A DNA stretch of 64,000 bases, taken from NCBI RefSeq assembly GCF_000337835.1, contig NZ_AOLM01000002.1, positions 62,001 through 126,000 on the forward strand. Direction: 5' to 3'. A program made the position numbers and the translations under genes. A model generated the notes under the pieces. That model searched no databases. It was not told where the DNA came from and saw nothing but the letters and a program-made list of their open reading frames with translations. How positions within the stretch are numbered: the first letter of the stretch is position 1; the number at the start of each line of letters is the position of its first letter. Below, in pieces: positions 44,930 to 53,312 of the stretch. This stretch comes from Haloferax sulfurifontis ATCC BAA-897. GTDB lineage: Archaea; Halobacteriota; Halobacteria; Halobacteriales; Haloferacaceae.

Positions 44930-45508
44930 TCAGTCGTCCGCGCCGACGTTCTCGCCGCTTTCGAACGTCGGGGGCTCGGGCTCGATGTTGGCGTAGACGA
45001 CCGCGTCGCGGCCGAGTCGCTCGACCCGCTCGCGCAGGTCCTCGCTCGCGAGGTCGTCGCCGTCGAACGACGAGGAGACGCGGGGGATGGCGACCTGATG
45101 GGGGAGCACCCACGAGTTCAGCGACCGACAGACAGACCGGAGGTGTTCGAGGGCCGTCACGGGGAACGAGCCGCCGGCGACGGCGAGGAGGCCCACGGTC
45201 TTCTCGCCGAACTCGTCGAAGCCGCAGTAGTCCAGCGCGTTCTTGAGGACGCCGGAGTACGAGCCGTGGTAGACCGGCGTGCCGAGGATGACCGCGTCCG
45301 CGCCGTCGACGACGCGGACGAGTTCGGCCGAATCGCCCTGCTCGTCGAAGTCGGCGTCGAGCGGCGGGAGGTCGTACTCGCGGAGGTCCACGAGCTCCGT
45401 CGTGCCGCCGGCGGCCGACGCGCCGGCGAGGACGTGTTCGAGTGCCAATCGGGTGTAGCTGTGGTCGCGGAGACTGCCGCAGACGGCGACCACGTGTGGT
45501 TGCATCAT
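44930..45508 (-). CDS. NADPH-dependent FMN reductase (flavodoxin-like fold)
   Basis: 192 residues. VVAVCGSLRDHSYTRLALEH is the FMN-phosphate-binding opening, DAVILGTPVYHGSYSGVLKN and ALDYCGFDEFGEKTVGLLAV the isoalloxazine-binding and family motifs. Reduces FMN or quinone/azo-type substrates with NAD(P)H. Two tandem ATGs (45508, 45505). Divergent from the DsrE-type gene at 45606. Confidence 0.88.
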   Translation of the reverse strand: MMQPHVVAVCGSLRDHSYTRLALEHVLAGASAAGGTTELVDLREYDLPPLDADFDEQGDSAELVRVVDGADAVILGTPVYHGSYSGVLKNALDYCGFDEFGEKTVGLLAVAGGSFPVTALEHLRSVCRSLNSWVLPHQVAIPRVSSSFDGDDLASEDLRERVERLGRDAVVYANIEPEPPTFESGENVGADD

Positions 45509-45605
45509 ACCCTGTGTCTCCGTGACTGCGTGAAAACCTCGTCGGCCGCACCCGGTCGTGTCGGACGGGCGCAACACACAGGGAGCCGGGGGACGAAAGC
45601 CGGAT

Positions 45606-45947
45606 ATGAACGTCGTCTTCCACGTCTCCAGCGCCGACCTCGGCGACTGGCGACACGCCATCCGCAACGTCCGAAACCTGCTCGACGACGAGACGGTCGA
45701 GACGGGGAACATCACGCTCCTCGCCAACGGCGACGCGACGCTTCTGTTCCTCGCAGACTCTCCGGTCCGCGACCGCCTCGACCCGCTGTTCGAGGCCGGC
45801 GTTCGCTGTTTCGCCTGTCGGAACTCACTCGACGGCCGCGGGTTCGACGCTGACCAGCTGGCCGACGGCGTCGAAGTCGTTCCTTCGGGCGTCGGCGAAC
45901 TCGTGAAACGGCAGGCGGCGGGCGACGCGTATCTGAAAGTGCCGTAG
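45606..45947 (+). CDS. DsrE family protein
   Basis: 113 residues: MNVVFHVSSADLGDWRHAIR, NVRNLLDDETVETGNITLLA, then GVRCFACRNSLDGRGFDADQ with the conserved Cys of DsrE-like folds, and VEVVPSGVGELVKRQAAGDA. Related proteins handle persulfide sulfur; whether that applies here is uncertain, because the motif FACRNSL is also typical of non-sulfur-trafficking members. ATG 45606 gives the family start; the upstream frame is discarded. Confidence 0.8.
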   Translation: MNVVFHVSSADLGDWRHAIRNVRNLLDDETVETGNITLLANGDATLLFLADSPVRDRLDPLFEAGVRCFACRNSLDGRGFDADQLADGVEVVPSGVGELVKRQAAGDAYLKVP

Positions 45948-45960
45948 GCGTTGGCGCGCG

Positions 45961-46605
45961 TCACCCCGAACCGGCGAACTCCCGGAGCACCGTCGCCTCG
46001 GCCTTTCGGAGTAGCTCGCCGGCCGTACTCGTCGAGCAGTCGAGTGCGTCAGCCACGTCCGCGACCGACCCCTCGCGAGGGATTTCGTAGTAGCCGGTCG
46101 AGACCGCGGTCTCCAGCGCGGCCCGCTGTCGGTCGGTGAGCTGTGAGGGGGACCGCCGCCGGTCGAAGGGCCGCACGCGTTCGACCGTGACGTCGCCGAG
46201 CGCCGCGATGTCGTCGTGAAACGCGCTAAGCGCCGATACCTCGCCGACCGCCTCGAACCGGACGGAGCCGGTGGCGTGGAACACCACCGGCGGGAGGAAT
46301 ATCACCCGCGAGTCGGCGATGACTCCGAGAAGCGGGTCCGCGAACTCGTAGTCGCGCTGGTGGAGGAAACCGTAGGTCCCCTCCGCGCCCTCGACGAAGT
46401 GCGCCCGAACGAGCGAATCGACGCCCGAGACGAGCGCGTCGGCCGCGTCTCGGTCGCCGTCGAACCAGAACAGCGTCGTCGCGTCGGCCGTCGGACTCCA
46501 CATCAACAGCTCCGCCCGGTCGACCGGCGAGTCGCGCATCATCCCGCGCTGGAGCGGGTGGACCAGTCGGTCCGGGTAGTCGACCGAGAACTGGGCGTGT
46601 TTCAT
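45961..46605 (-). CDS. HTH-10 (bacterio-opsin activator type) transcriptional regulator
   Basis: 214 residues from ATG 46605 (MKHAQFSVDYPDRLVHPLQR). The C-terminal HTH_10 domain is LTDRQRAALETAVSTGYYEI, PREGSVADVADALDCSTSTA, GELLRKAEATVLREF: the Bat-type recognition region, a haloarchaeal family. The N-terminal 140 residues form a GAF-like sensory region (ADATTLFWFDGDRDAADALV). Target unknown; the alpha/beta hydrolase gene lies 34 bp upstream on the same strand. Confidence 0.88.
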   Translation of the reverse strand: MKHAQFSVDYPDRLVHPLQRGMMRDSPVDRAELLMWSPTADATTLFWFDGDRDAADALVSGVDSLVRAHFVEGAEGTYGFLHQRDYEFADPLLGVIADSRVIFLPPVVFHATGSVRFEAVGEVSALSAFHDDIAALGDVTVERVRPFDRRRSPSQLTDRQRAALETAVSTGYYEIPREGSVADVADALDCSTSTAGELLRKAEATVLREFAGSG

Positions 46606-46639
46606 TCCGTCTCGACCGACCGTTTTTCGGTCCGGTATA

Positions 46640-47644
46640 TCAAACGCAGTGGTGCGATTCGGCGGCGGCGGTCGACCCCGAGAAGTCCCTCGAAGCATCC
46701 GGGTCGAGCGACCGCGCGGCGCGGCGCTGTTCGTCCAGCACGCCGGGAACGCTCCAAAGGAGCGTCCGGAGGTGGTCTGCGCCGCGCACCTCTCGAATCC
46801 GAGCCGCGGGAACCTCCGATTCGAGGCGTTTCGCGCCGGCTATCGGGACGTTCGTGTCGGCGTCGCCGTGCCACAGGGACACGTCGGCCTCGATGTCGTC
46901 GAAGGAGATGTCCCACGGCGCGGCCGCGCTTCGGAAATCGTCGAGGACGCCCCGGCGCGACCGGCTGACCGCCGCCACGAAGTCGTCTCGAACCACCGCG
47001 GCGACTCCGTCTGGAATCTCTCCAGTCGCGTCGCCGGCCGTGTACTGCGCGACGACGAGCGAGGGGCCGAGTCTCCCGGCGAGCCGCGCCTGTCCGCGGA
47101 AGAGACCGCCGAGGAGCGCCGGCGCGTTCGTCGCCAGCCACGACAGGAGCCGTTGCGTTCGGGGCGTCTCCTCGCTCGCTTCCGGTGGAACCGCCCCCGC
47201 GATGACGCTCACGTGCCGAACCCTGTCCGCCCACGCCGCCGCGACAGCCAGCGCGTCGCGGCTCCCGCCGGAGAACGCGACCAACCCCGCCGACTGCGCG
47301 CCGATGTCGTCGAGAAGCGCGTCGAAGAAGCCCGCGGGCGCAGGTGTCGTGGGTTGCCGGCTCGGCTCGCCCGGTCCCTCGGGTGTCGGTCGCGGCGACG
47401 AACGACCGTAGCCGGGTCTATCGGGGGCGAGCACTCTGATTCCGCGTTCCTCGGCCGCCGCGTCGAACAGTGCCCCGAGCAGACGCGACCCCGGCGCGCC
47501 GTGGAGAAAGACGACCGGGATGCCGTCGGAATCGCCGTACTCGGCGTACGTGAGTCGCCGTCCGCCGTCCAGCCCGAGGGTCTTCGCTTCGGCGGACTCG
47601 GCGGCTTCGCGAGGGTCGGACGGCGACGCGTCGCGTGTTGCCAT
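46640..47644 (-). CDS. Alpha/beta hydrolase
   Basis: 334 residues. The oxyanion strand PVVFLHGAPGSRLLGALFDA, DRPGYGRSSPRPTPEGPGEP, nucleophile elbow AFSGGSRDALAVAAAWADRV (Ser in F-S-G-G, a variant of G-x-S-x-G), and the acid/His region SLWHGDADTNVPIAGA and REVRGADHLRTLLW complete a catalytic triad. Substrate unknown. Placed directly upstream of the Bat-type regulator on the same strand. Confidence 0.85.
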   Translation of the reverse strand: MATRDASPSDPREAAESAEAKTLGLDGGRRLTYAEYGDSDGIPVVFLHGAPGSRLLGALFDAAAEERGIRVLAPDRPGYGRSSPRPTPEGPGEPSRQPTTPAPAGFFDALLDDIGAQSAGLVAFSGGSRDALAVAAAWADRVRHVSVIAGAVPPEASEETPRTQRLLSWLATNAPALLGGLFRGQARLAGRLGPSLVVAQYTAGDATGEIPDGVAAVVRDDFVAAVSRSRRGVLDDFRSAAAPWDISFDDIEADVSLWHGDADTNVPIAGAKRLESEVPAARIREVRGADHLRTLLWSVPGVLDEQRRAARSLDPDASRDFSGSTAAAESHHCV

Positions 47645-47752
47645 CGAGTGTACGTAGTCGGAACCGAGGGGTGCGAGTGGTGCCGGACTAGTGCGGTGGG
47701 ATAAATACGAGCGGCGAGGCGAGCGCGGCGAGAACCACCGGCGGAGCGCGAA

Positions 47753-48670
47753 CTACTTCGCCAGCGAGACGCGGACGCCGTCGTCGCCCTCCGCGACGTC
47801 GACCAAGCCGTCGGATTCGAGGTCATCCACGAGGCCGCGGAGCCACTCCGCGCCCGTGTCGCCGCCGTAATCGACGCGGACCCGCGGCCCCAACTCCGAG
47901 AGGCCGAGTTCGTCGTACTCGCCGAGCACCCTGACGACCCGCCCGCGGAACTGCCGGCGGCTTCCCTCGAAACTCGGTTGCGTCGGCACGTCGGGCGCGG
48001 TGAAGTCGCCCGTCTCGTAGGCGTGGCAGAACCGCCGCCACGGACAGCCGGACTCGTCGCAGGTGGGCGTCTTCCCGCAGGCGACGCCGCCGAGTTCCAT
48101 GATGGCGTTGTTCCAGACGCGGGACTCGCCGTCGGGCATGAGTTCCGAGGCGGCGGCCTCGAAGGCCACGTCGTCGTCGGGGACCGCGAAGGCGCGGTGG
48201 AGGACCCGCTTGACGTTGGTGTCGACCACCGCGTCGCCGTTGTTGAACGCGAAGGAAGCGACCGCGTTGGCGGTGTATGGGCCGACGCCCATCAGTTCCG
48301 AGAGGCCGTCGGGCGTCCGAGGGAACTCGCCGCCGTGGTCTTCTTCGACCTGCCGGGCGGCCTCGTGGAGGTACTTCGCGCGGTTGTTGTAGCCCAGTCG
48401 GTGGTTCGTCCAGAAGCCCACCACGTCGGCGCGGTCGGCCGCCGCGAGGTCGGCCGTCGTCGGCCACTCGTCGAGGAACGCCTCCCACGCCTCGACCACG
48501 CGGCCGAGTTGGGTCTGCTGGCTCATCACCTCGGAGACGAGAATCTCGTAGGGGTCGTCGGTGCGCCGCCACGGGAAGTCCCGGTGGTCGGCCTCGTACC
48601 ACTCGGTGAGCGCGGACTGGACTGCTTCGCGGTCGAGGTCGGCGGGGAGTTCGGACGGCGCGTCGCTCAT
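47753..48670 (-). CDS. mutY: A/G-specific adenine glycosylase MutY
   Basis: 305 residues. SEVMSQQTQLGRVVEAWEAF contains the catalytic Glu; LMGVGPYTANAVASFAFNNG is the helix-hairpin-helix; AVVDTNVKRVLHRAFA carries the catalytic Asp; the iron-sulfur cysteines are in ACGKTPTCDESGCPWRRFC, spaced C-x5-C-x4-C-x5-C rather than the bacterial C-x6-C-x2-C-x5-C. The C-terminal region contains LVDDLESDGLVDVAEGDDGV. Removes A mispaired with 8-oxoG. ATG 48670. Confidence 0.92.
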   Translation of the reverse strand: MSDAPSELPADLDREAVQSALTEWYEADHRDFPWRRTDDPYEILVSEVMSQQTQLGRVVEAWEAFLDEWPTTADLAAADRADVVGFWTNHRLGYNNRAKYLHEAARQVEEDHGGEFPRTPDGLSELMGVGPYTANAVASFAFNNGDAVVDTNVKRVLHRAFAVPDDDVAFEAAASELMPDGESRVWNNAIMELGGVACGKTPTCDESGCPWRRFCHAYETGDFTAPDVPTQPSFEGSRRQFRGRVVRVLGEYDELGLSELGPRVRVDYGGDTGAEWLRGLVDDLESDGLVDVAEGDDGVRVSLAK

Positions 48671-48721
48671 CGCCCCGGCTTGGGACGGCCCGCGTTTAGC
48701 CGTGGCGATGCCGAACGGTTA

Positions 48722-49645
48722 TCAGACGACCGCGTTTACGAGGTCCACTTCGTACGTGGTTCCCTCGTACTCGACGAGCGGGGGACCGTGGCTGGTCGCC
48801 CGATTCTCCGATATCTCGTATAGCCGGTCTTTGAGCGCGGCGAAGTCGTCGGAGAGCGGTTCGCACTCGTCTACCTCTCCCTCGATTGCGCGTTCGAACA
48901 CCGCGCGCTCGGCGTCGGAGAGGTCGTCGAGCGGAACGACGAGTTCCTCGTGAACGAAGGCGGCGAACGCCGCCCGGTCTTCGCCGACCTGTTCGAGCGT
49001 GTATCTGAAGGTCTCCTCTTCGACGGTTCGCGTCTCGCCGACGGTCACCTCGAACGGTCGCCCACCGTAGCGTACCCAGACGGTTCCGGCGTCGATGAGT
49101 CGAGAGTCGGCACCGTCGGGATAGACGTACGCGTATCCGCCGACCGAGAATCCTCGCGGGCCGTCGCCGTTCTCGAAATTCTCGCTCGGATACGCGGCGA
49201 GGAACGCCTCGCGGTCGGCCTTCGGGAGTTCGGCGAAGTCGAAGACGGTCGCCCCGGTCGGCGGCGACTCGTTACGGTCGTATTCGATTCCGACCTCGCG
49301 GGCGGTGCGTTCTCGCGTCTCGGTTCGCTCGCGTTCGACGCGGTAGTACGCGCCGTCGTGTTCGACGTAGTCGCCCGAATCGAGCGGGAGATGGCGGTAC
49401 GTACTGTACGTAGCTTCCCCCTCGTTGGCCGCAGTTGCGACGAGATTCGACACCGTGTCTGCGTGCTCGTGGAAGTCCTGCGTCACGGTATCGACCAGTT
49501 CGGGGTCGGAGAGTGCCGTCGCTTCGAGCGAGTAACTGGAGGGACAGCTACTGCCGGCTAATCCACCGCCGAGACAGCCCGAGAGAAGGGCCGAACCGAC
49601 CGCGAGGCCGCCGAGGAGGGAGCGGCGAGAGAGTTCCGGGGACAT
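48722..49645 (-). CDS. Tat-type lipoprotein, hypothetical (307 aa)
   Basis: MSPELSRRSLLGGLAVGSAL then LSGCLGG: an RR signal followed by a lipobox (LSGC), so a Tat-exported lipid-anchored protein, common in Haloferax. The mature part is acidic, with strands and repeated Tyr/Arg (HDGAYYRVERERTETRERTA), and VGGYAYVYPDGADSRLIDAG. No known domain. ATG 49645 sets the signal at the exact N-terminus; the longer frame adds 23 residues before it and is rejected. Confidence 0.78.
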   Translation of the reverse strand: MSPELSRRSLLGGLAVGSALLSGCLGGGLAGSSCPSSYSLEATALSDPELVDTVTQDFHEHADTVSNLVATAANEGEATYSTYRHLPLDSGDYVEHDGAYYRVERERTETRERTAREVGIEYDRNESPPTGATVFDFAELPKADREAFLAAYPSENFENGDGPRGFSVGGYAYVYPDGADSRLIDAGTVWVRYGGRPFEVTVGETRTVEEETFRYTLEQVGEDRAAFAAFVHEELVVPLDDLSDAERAVFERAIEGEVDECEPLSDDFAALKDRLYEISENRATSHGPPLVEYEGTTYEVDLVNAVV

Positions 49646-49771
49646 GCGCGGAAATTGCCGAATCACCAGTAAGTGTCTTCTGTCGGGGACCGCCGACCGA
49701 CCGGCGGGACGCACAGCGAACAGCTACCGCGGTCGAAACGCGTATCCCCGTGACGGCCCCATCGCCGGGCG

Positions 49772-50095
49772 ATGACGCTCGACGAACTCACAGACGACGT
49801 TGACGCGGCCTACGGAGACCTCGGCGACAGCCTCGACGTGTCGCTCGACCGCGAGACGCGACACGAACTGGCCATGCTCGTCGCCCTGTTCGACCCCGAC
49901 GACGCGGACGAACTCGTCCGCCGGGCGGTCCACGCGCTGTTCCAGTCGGAACTCGACCGCGGCCAGCTCGACTTCCACCTCCGGCAGGGCTACGACGTGA
50001 CCTACGACGAGTACCTCGCGGGGATGACCTACGAGGAGATGACCGGGCAGTCGCAGGCCCCGCCGCGGGACGACGTGCGCCGCTACCAGATGTAA
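49772..50095 (+). CDS. Conserved hypothetical protein (107 aa)
   Basis: An acidic all-helical protein: MTLDELTDDVDAAYGDLGDS, RHELAMLVALFDPDDADELV, RRAVHALFQSELDRGQLDFH and LRQGYDVTYDEYLAGMTYEE. The alternating DELV / HALF pattern suggests a helical bundle. Codon use matches neighbouring genes. I do not recognise a named family. Confidence 0.6.
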   Translation: MTLDELTDDVDAAYGDLGDSLDVSLDRETRHELAMLVALFDPDDADELVRRAVHALFQSELDRGQLDFHLRQGYDVTYDEYLAGMTYEEMTGQSQAPPRDDVRRYQM

Positions 50096-50141
50096 CCGCG
50101 GCCGAGGTTGGGTATCTGTAATCGCGGTCGAGACGGGGCGT

Positions 50142-50579
50142 TCAGACGATTTCGGCCTCGATTTCGACGCCGTCGATGCGGCGGTAGCGGTGGGCTCCGT
50201 CGTCGCCGTCGCGGACGACTTCGAACGCCCGGAGGAGCACCACCAGTCGGCCGTCGCCGAGGTTGGCGCGGAGGACGACGCCCTCGCCGGTGACGACCAC
50301 GTAGGGCGGGGCCGCGACGGGCGGCGCGGCCATCGGCCGGCCGGTGGCAGTCACCGCGTCGGCGAGCGCCCGCGGCAGGCGAGAGAGCGCGCCGGAGCCG
50401 TCGAGGGCGCGCCTGAACGGGGGTACGACGCGCTCGCGGTCGGTCACCGAGTCGCCGTCCCACTCGGCGGCGACGGCGATTGCGCACTGGCCGACGACGG
50501 TCAGCAGTCGCTCGTGGTCGTCGCGGAGCACGCGGACGGCCTCCTCGGCGGCCCCGGTGGCGGGTGTCACGTCAGTCAC
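50142..50579 (-). CDS. Conserved hypothetical protein (145 aa)
   Basis: From GTG 50579 the protein reads TDVTPATGAAEEAVRVLRDD, then WDGDSVTDRERVVPPFRRAL and ATGRPMAAPPVAAPPYVVVT, GEGVVLRANLGDGRLVVLLRAFEV. The PP-rich turn followed by strands looks like a small alpha/beta haloarchaeal family of unknown role. No ATG exists in frame near this point; a second GTG lies three codons on. Lies 68 bp upstream of the aminotransferase end, convergent with the 49772 gene. Confidence 0.55.
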   Translation of the reverse strand: MTDVTPATGAAEEAVRVLRDDHERLLTVVGQCAIAVAAEWDGDSVTDRERVVPPFRRALDGSGALSRLPRALADAVTATGRPMAAPPVAAPPYVVVTGEGVVLRANLGDGRLVVLLRAFEVVRDGDDGAHRYRRIDGVEIEAEIV

Positions 50580-50647
50580 GACCCGAGGTGCGTCGTCCCC
50601 GGATAAAAACCTCCGTCGAGTCGTCGGGTCGGGCGGCGACGGCGGCG

Positions 50648-51967
50648 CTAGGGTGCGGCCACGCCGACCACGTCCGACAGCGCGGCGTCGAGGAGGTCGA
50701 CCGCGAGGTCGAGTTCGCGCTCGGTCACGTCGAGCGGCGGCAGGAGGCGGAGCGACCGCGCGCCGCATCCGAGGGTGAGCAGGCCGCGCTCGAAGGCGGC
50801 GTCGACGACCGCGTCACGGCGTTCTTTGGTGTCGAACTCGACGGCGACCATCAGCCCGAGGCCGCGCACGTCGACGACCTCCGCGAGCGACTCGGTCGCC
50901 GATTCGAGGCGCGCCCGGAGGGACGCGCCCTTTTCAGCCGCGTTGGCCGCGAGGTTCTGTTCCTCGATGAGTTCGAGCGTGAGCGCCCCCTGCATCGCCG
51001 CGAGGACGTCGCCCGCGCCCCACGTCGACGAGAGCCGAGCCTCTTCTTCGGGGAAGACGTCGCTCCGCGAGATGGTCGCGCCGACCCGGAGCGCCTTGGC
51101 GCTGGTGATGACGTCGGGTTCGAGCGCGTAGTGGTCCGAGGCCCACATCTCGCCGGTCCGCGCGACGCCCGACTGAATCTCGTCGGCGATTATCGTGATG
51201 TCGTGGGCGTCGCAGAGCGCGTTCACCTCGCGCATGAACTCGTCGCTCGGGACGCGGTAGCCGCCTTCGCCCTGCACGGGTTCGAGGATGAGAAACGCAA
51301 CTTGGTCGGCGGGGAGATGCCCGTTCGCCCCGTCGAGTTTGGCGCGCAGTCGCTCGACGCCCTCCATGGAGTACGGCACGTCGACGATGCCCGACACCTC
51401 CGGGAACTTCCGGCGGTGGACCGACTTCGAGCGGTTGAGCGAGAGCGCGCCGAGGGTGCGGCCGTGGAACGCGCCCTCGAAGGTGATGCCGTACTTCGGC
51501 GTCTCGCAGTTGTCGTAGGCGATTTTGATGGCGTTCTCGACGGCCTCGGCCCCGGAGTTCGACAGGAACACCGTGTCCATGTCGTACTGGCCCGTGACCT
51601 CGGTCAGGAGGTCCATCAGGTGCGCCGGACCCGGAAGCGACGCGTCGTCGGGCGTGCCGCCCGTGCTGACATAGAAGTCCTGACCGGCGATTTTCATCGG
51701 GTCGACGAGGTCGAACTCCCGCAGTCGGTCGATGAGGTCCGGGTTGTTGTAGCCGAGCGGCGCGGCCGCGACGTGGCTCGTGAAATCGAGGAGAACGTTG
51801 CCGTCGGGGTCGGTACAGAACGGCCCGACCGCGTCTTTGGTCACGTCCCAGACGAAGTCGTAGACGTACGTGCTCGGCGCGGCGGACCGCTGGTGGTACG
51901 AGACCCACTGCTCCGCCTTCGGGCCGGGGAACTCACCGACGCTCGGCTCGACCGTGTCTCGGTTCAT
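50648..51967 (-). CDS. Class III PLP-dependent aminotransferase, second paralogue
   Basis: 439 residues. Class III signature FLSNSGAEAVENAIKIAYDN, cofactor region TIIADEIQSGVARTGEMWAS and PLP lysine in TSAKALRVGATISRSDV. It shares the opening WVSYHQRSAAPSTYVYDFVW with the protein at 21218-22570 but lacks that protein's Cys-rich loop. ATG 51967 sits about 28-30 bp after a TATA element (TTTTATGTATG on the minus strand, about 51990-52000), so a leaderless start is favoured over ATG 51985. Its neighbours are the IclR regulator and the DgcN/DgcA-like pair, so it may belong to the same amino-acid catabolic locus. Confidence 0.88.
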   Translation of the reverse strand: MNRDTVEPSVGEFPGPKAEQWVSYHQRSAAPSTYVYDFVWDVTKDAVGPFCTDPDGNVLLDFTSHVAAAPLGYNNPDLIDRLREFDLVDPMKIAGQDFYVSTGGTPDDASLPGPAHLMDLLTEVTGQYDMDTVFLSNSGAEAVENAIKIAYDNCETPKYGITFEGAFHGRTLGALSLNRSKSVHRRKFPEVSGIVDVPYSMEGVERLRAKLDGANGHLPADQVAFLILEPVQGEGGYRVPSDEFMREVNALCDAHDITIIADEIQSGVARTGEMWASDHYALEPDVITSAKALRVGATISRSDVFPEEEARLSSTWGAGDVLAAMQGALTLELIEEQNLAANAAEKGASLRARLESATESLAEVVDVRGLGLMVAVEFDTKERRDAVVDAAFERGLLTLGCGARSLRLLPPLDVTERELDLAVDLLDAALSDVVGVAAP

Positions 51968-52241
51968 ACGCCACAGATTTGACATACATACATAAAATTT
52001 TGCTAAGTGAGTCGATTAGGCCAGACAAATTCCCAAATACGAGTTGTTTGTTTCTAAATTGGACGGCTGTATTTGATATATGCAGACGGATTATCGGGCG
52101 CAGTCCGGCGCGTTCGCTCGACGTTCGGTCGTGGTTCCGGTCGAACAGCGCCGAATCAAGAGAGACGGTGTCACACGACACGACGGGTGGAGCCGCTCGC
52201 TCGTTTGATATATCCAGACGCGGCGAGCTCGAACGCCGAGT
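51968..52241. promoter_or_regulatory. AT-rich promoter region of the aminotransferase gene
   Basis: 274 bp of low-GC DNA between the aminotransferase ATG and the end of the IclR gene, both on the minus strand. It contains TACATACATAAAATTTTGCT (51983-52002), which includes the TATA box, and further AT-rich blocks at 52040-52080. No ORF. Distinct promoter activity suggests that the aminotransferase is transcribed separately from the IclR gene. Confidence 0.5.
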
Positions 52242-53045
52242 TCACCGATTTCGCTCGAAAACCGCGGTTTCGAGGTTCAGTTCGATGAGGTTCGCCGTCT
52301 CGGTCACGAGTTCGGGAACCTCGGTCTCGAACCGTTCGCCGCTGAGTCGGCTGGTCGGCGCGGTCACGCTGACCGCGCCGCAGACCGCGCCGTCGACGCC
52401 TCGAACCGGCGCGCCGACCGAGCGCATCCCGCGGATTTCCTCCTCGTCGTTGACGGCGTAGCCGCGTTCGCGGACCCGTTCGAGCACTGCGAACAGTTCG
52501 TCGCGGTCCGTAATCGTGTTCGCGGTCTGTCCGTCGAGGCCCTCGCTGTCGAGTATCGACCGGACCCGGTCGTCGTCGAACTGCGAGAGGAGCGCCTTCC
52601 CGCTGGCGCTGTAGTGGAGGTGTTGGGGCGTCTCCCGCATCCTGAGGTGGTAGTCGGTGGCGACGGCGTCGTCGCCGCGGCTCTCGTAAATCGTCACCTC
52701 GCGGCCCCGGTGTTCGACCGTGAGATGGGCGTATTCGTGCGTGGTGGCGGCGAGCGCGTCGACCTCCTCTTTGCCCGCGCGGTACAGCGGCGTCTCGTTT
52801 CTGACGCTCTCGCTCAGGGTGATAAAGCGGAGACCGAGCCGGTAGGTTCGCCCCGTTCGCGTGAGGAACCCCTCGTCTTCGAGCGTGGCGAGGTAGGTGT
52901 GTACCGTCCCCTTCGACGCGTCGAGTTCCGCGCAGACCTCGCCGAGCGTCGGGTTCGAAAGCCGCTGGACCACGGAGACGATTCGGCTCGCGGTCTGGAC
53001 CGACTTGATTCGCCGCGGCTCGTCTCCGGCGTCTCCCTCGCTCAT
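52242..53045 (-). CDS. IclR family transcriptional regulator
   Basis: 267 residues. N-terminal winged helix RIKSVQTASRIVSVVQRLSN, TLGEVCAELDASKGTVHTYL, ATLEDEGFLTRTGRTYRLGL; C-terminal ligand-binding GAF-like domain HLHYSASGKALLSQFDDDRV, GYAVNDEEEIRGMRSVGAPV, VCGAVSVTAPTSRLSGERFE. The C-terminal consensus (GxRCVAAPV-like) is intact. It is divergent from the DgcN-like gene and lies upstream of the aminotransferase, so it is the likely local regulator. Its ATG overlaps the stop of the 54-residue ORF by four bases. Confidence 0.9.
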   Translation of the reverse strand: MSEGDAGDEPRRIKSVQTASRIVSVVQRLSNPTLGEVCAELDASKGTVHTYLATLEDEGFLTRTGRTYRLGLRFITLSESVRNETPLYRAGKEEVDALAATTHEYAHLTVEHRGREVTIYESRGDDAVATDYHLRMRETPQHLHYSASGKALLSQFDDDRVRSILDSEGLDGQTANTITDRDELFAVLERVRERGYAVNDEEEIRGMRSVGAPVRGVDGAVCGAVSVTAPTSRLSGERFETEVPELVTETANLIELNLETAVFERNR

Positions 53046-53206
53046 CGCCCTTCGACGTGGAACGTCACGCTGTCTGTCAGCCCCTTCGGTTCCGCGTCGG
53101 CGACCAACCGGGCGTTCGCGCCGGAGAGGTACGGTGCGACGAGGTCCGTGGCCTCGGACCCCTCCGCGGCCGCCCCGCCCCGACTCGCTGTGTCGTCCGG
53201 ACTCAT
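53042..53206 (-). CDS. 54-residue ORF translationally coupled to the IclR gene
   Basis: MSPDDTASRGGAAAEGSEAT then DLVAPYLSGANARLVADAEP and KGLTDSVTFHVEGR. Its stop TGA overlaps the IclR start as ATGA, and a TATA-like CTATAAC (minus strand, 53229-53236) lies about 30 bp before its ATG, so it would be the first gene of the IclR transcript and translated without a leader. Vaguely like small haloarchaeal HalOD1-type domains, but I cannot confirm that. Function unknown; it could influence IclR translation or activity. Confidence 0.55.
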   Translation of the reverse strand: MSPDDTASRGGAAAEGSEATDLVAPYLSGANARLVADAEPKGLTDSVTFHVEGR

Positions 53207-53312
53207 GAGACGACCCGTCGAGGCGCGCCGAGTTATAGCTGTCCGAACCCCGACGCCGGACCCTCTCATACGAGGGGGCTGACTTTTGCCCGAAAGCTGA
53301 CCCAGCTACAGT
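53207..53312. promoter_or_regulatory. Divergent promoter of the IclR and DgcN-like operons
   Basis: 106 bp separate the two start codons. On the minus side the TATA-like CTATAAC (53229-53236) serves the 54-residue ORF. Near 53262-53276 an inverted repeat CCCTC-TCATAC-GAGGG lies between the two promoters and just upstream of a plus-strand AT-containing box (ACTTTT, about 53281) spaced about 28 bp from ATG 53313. The repeat is a reasonable IclR operator candidate. Confidence 0.45.
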
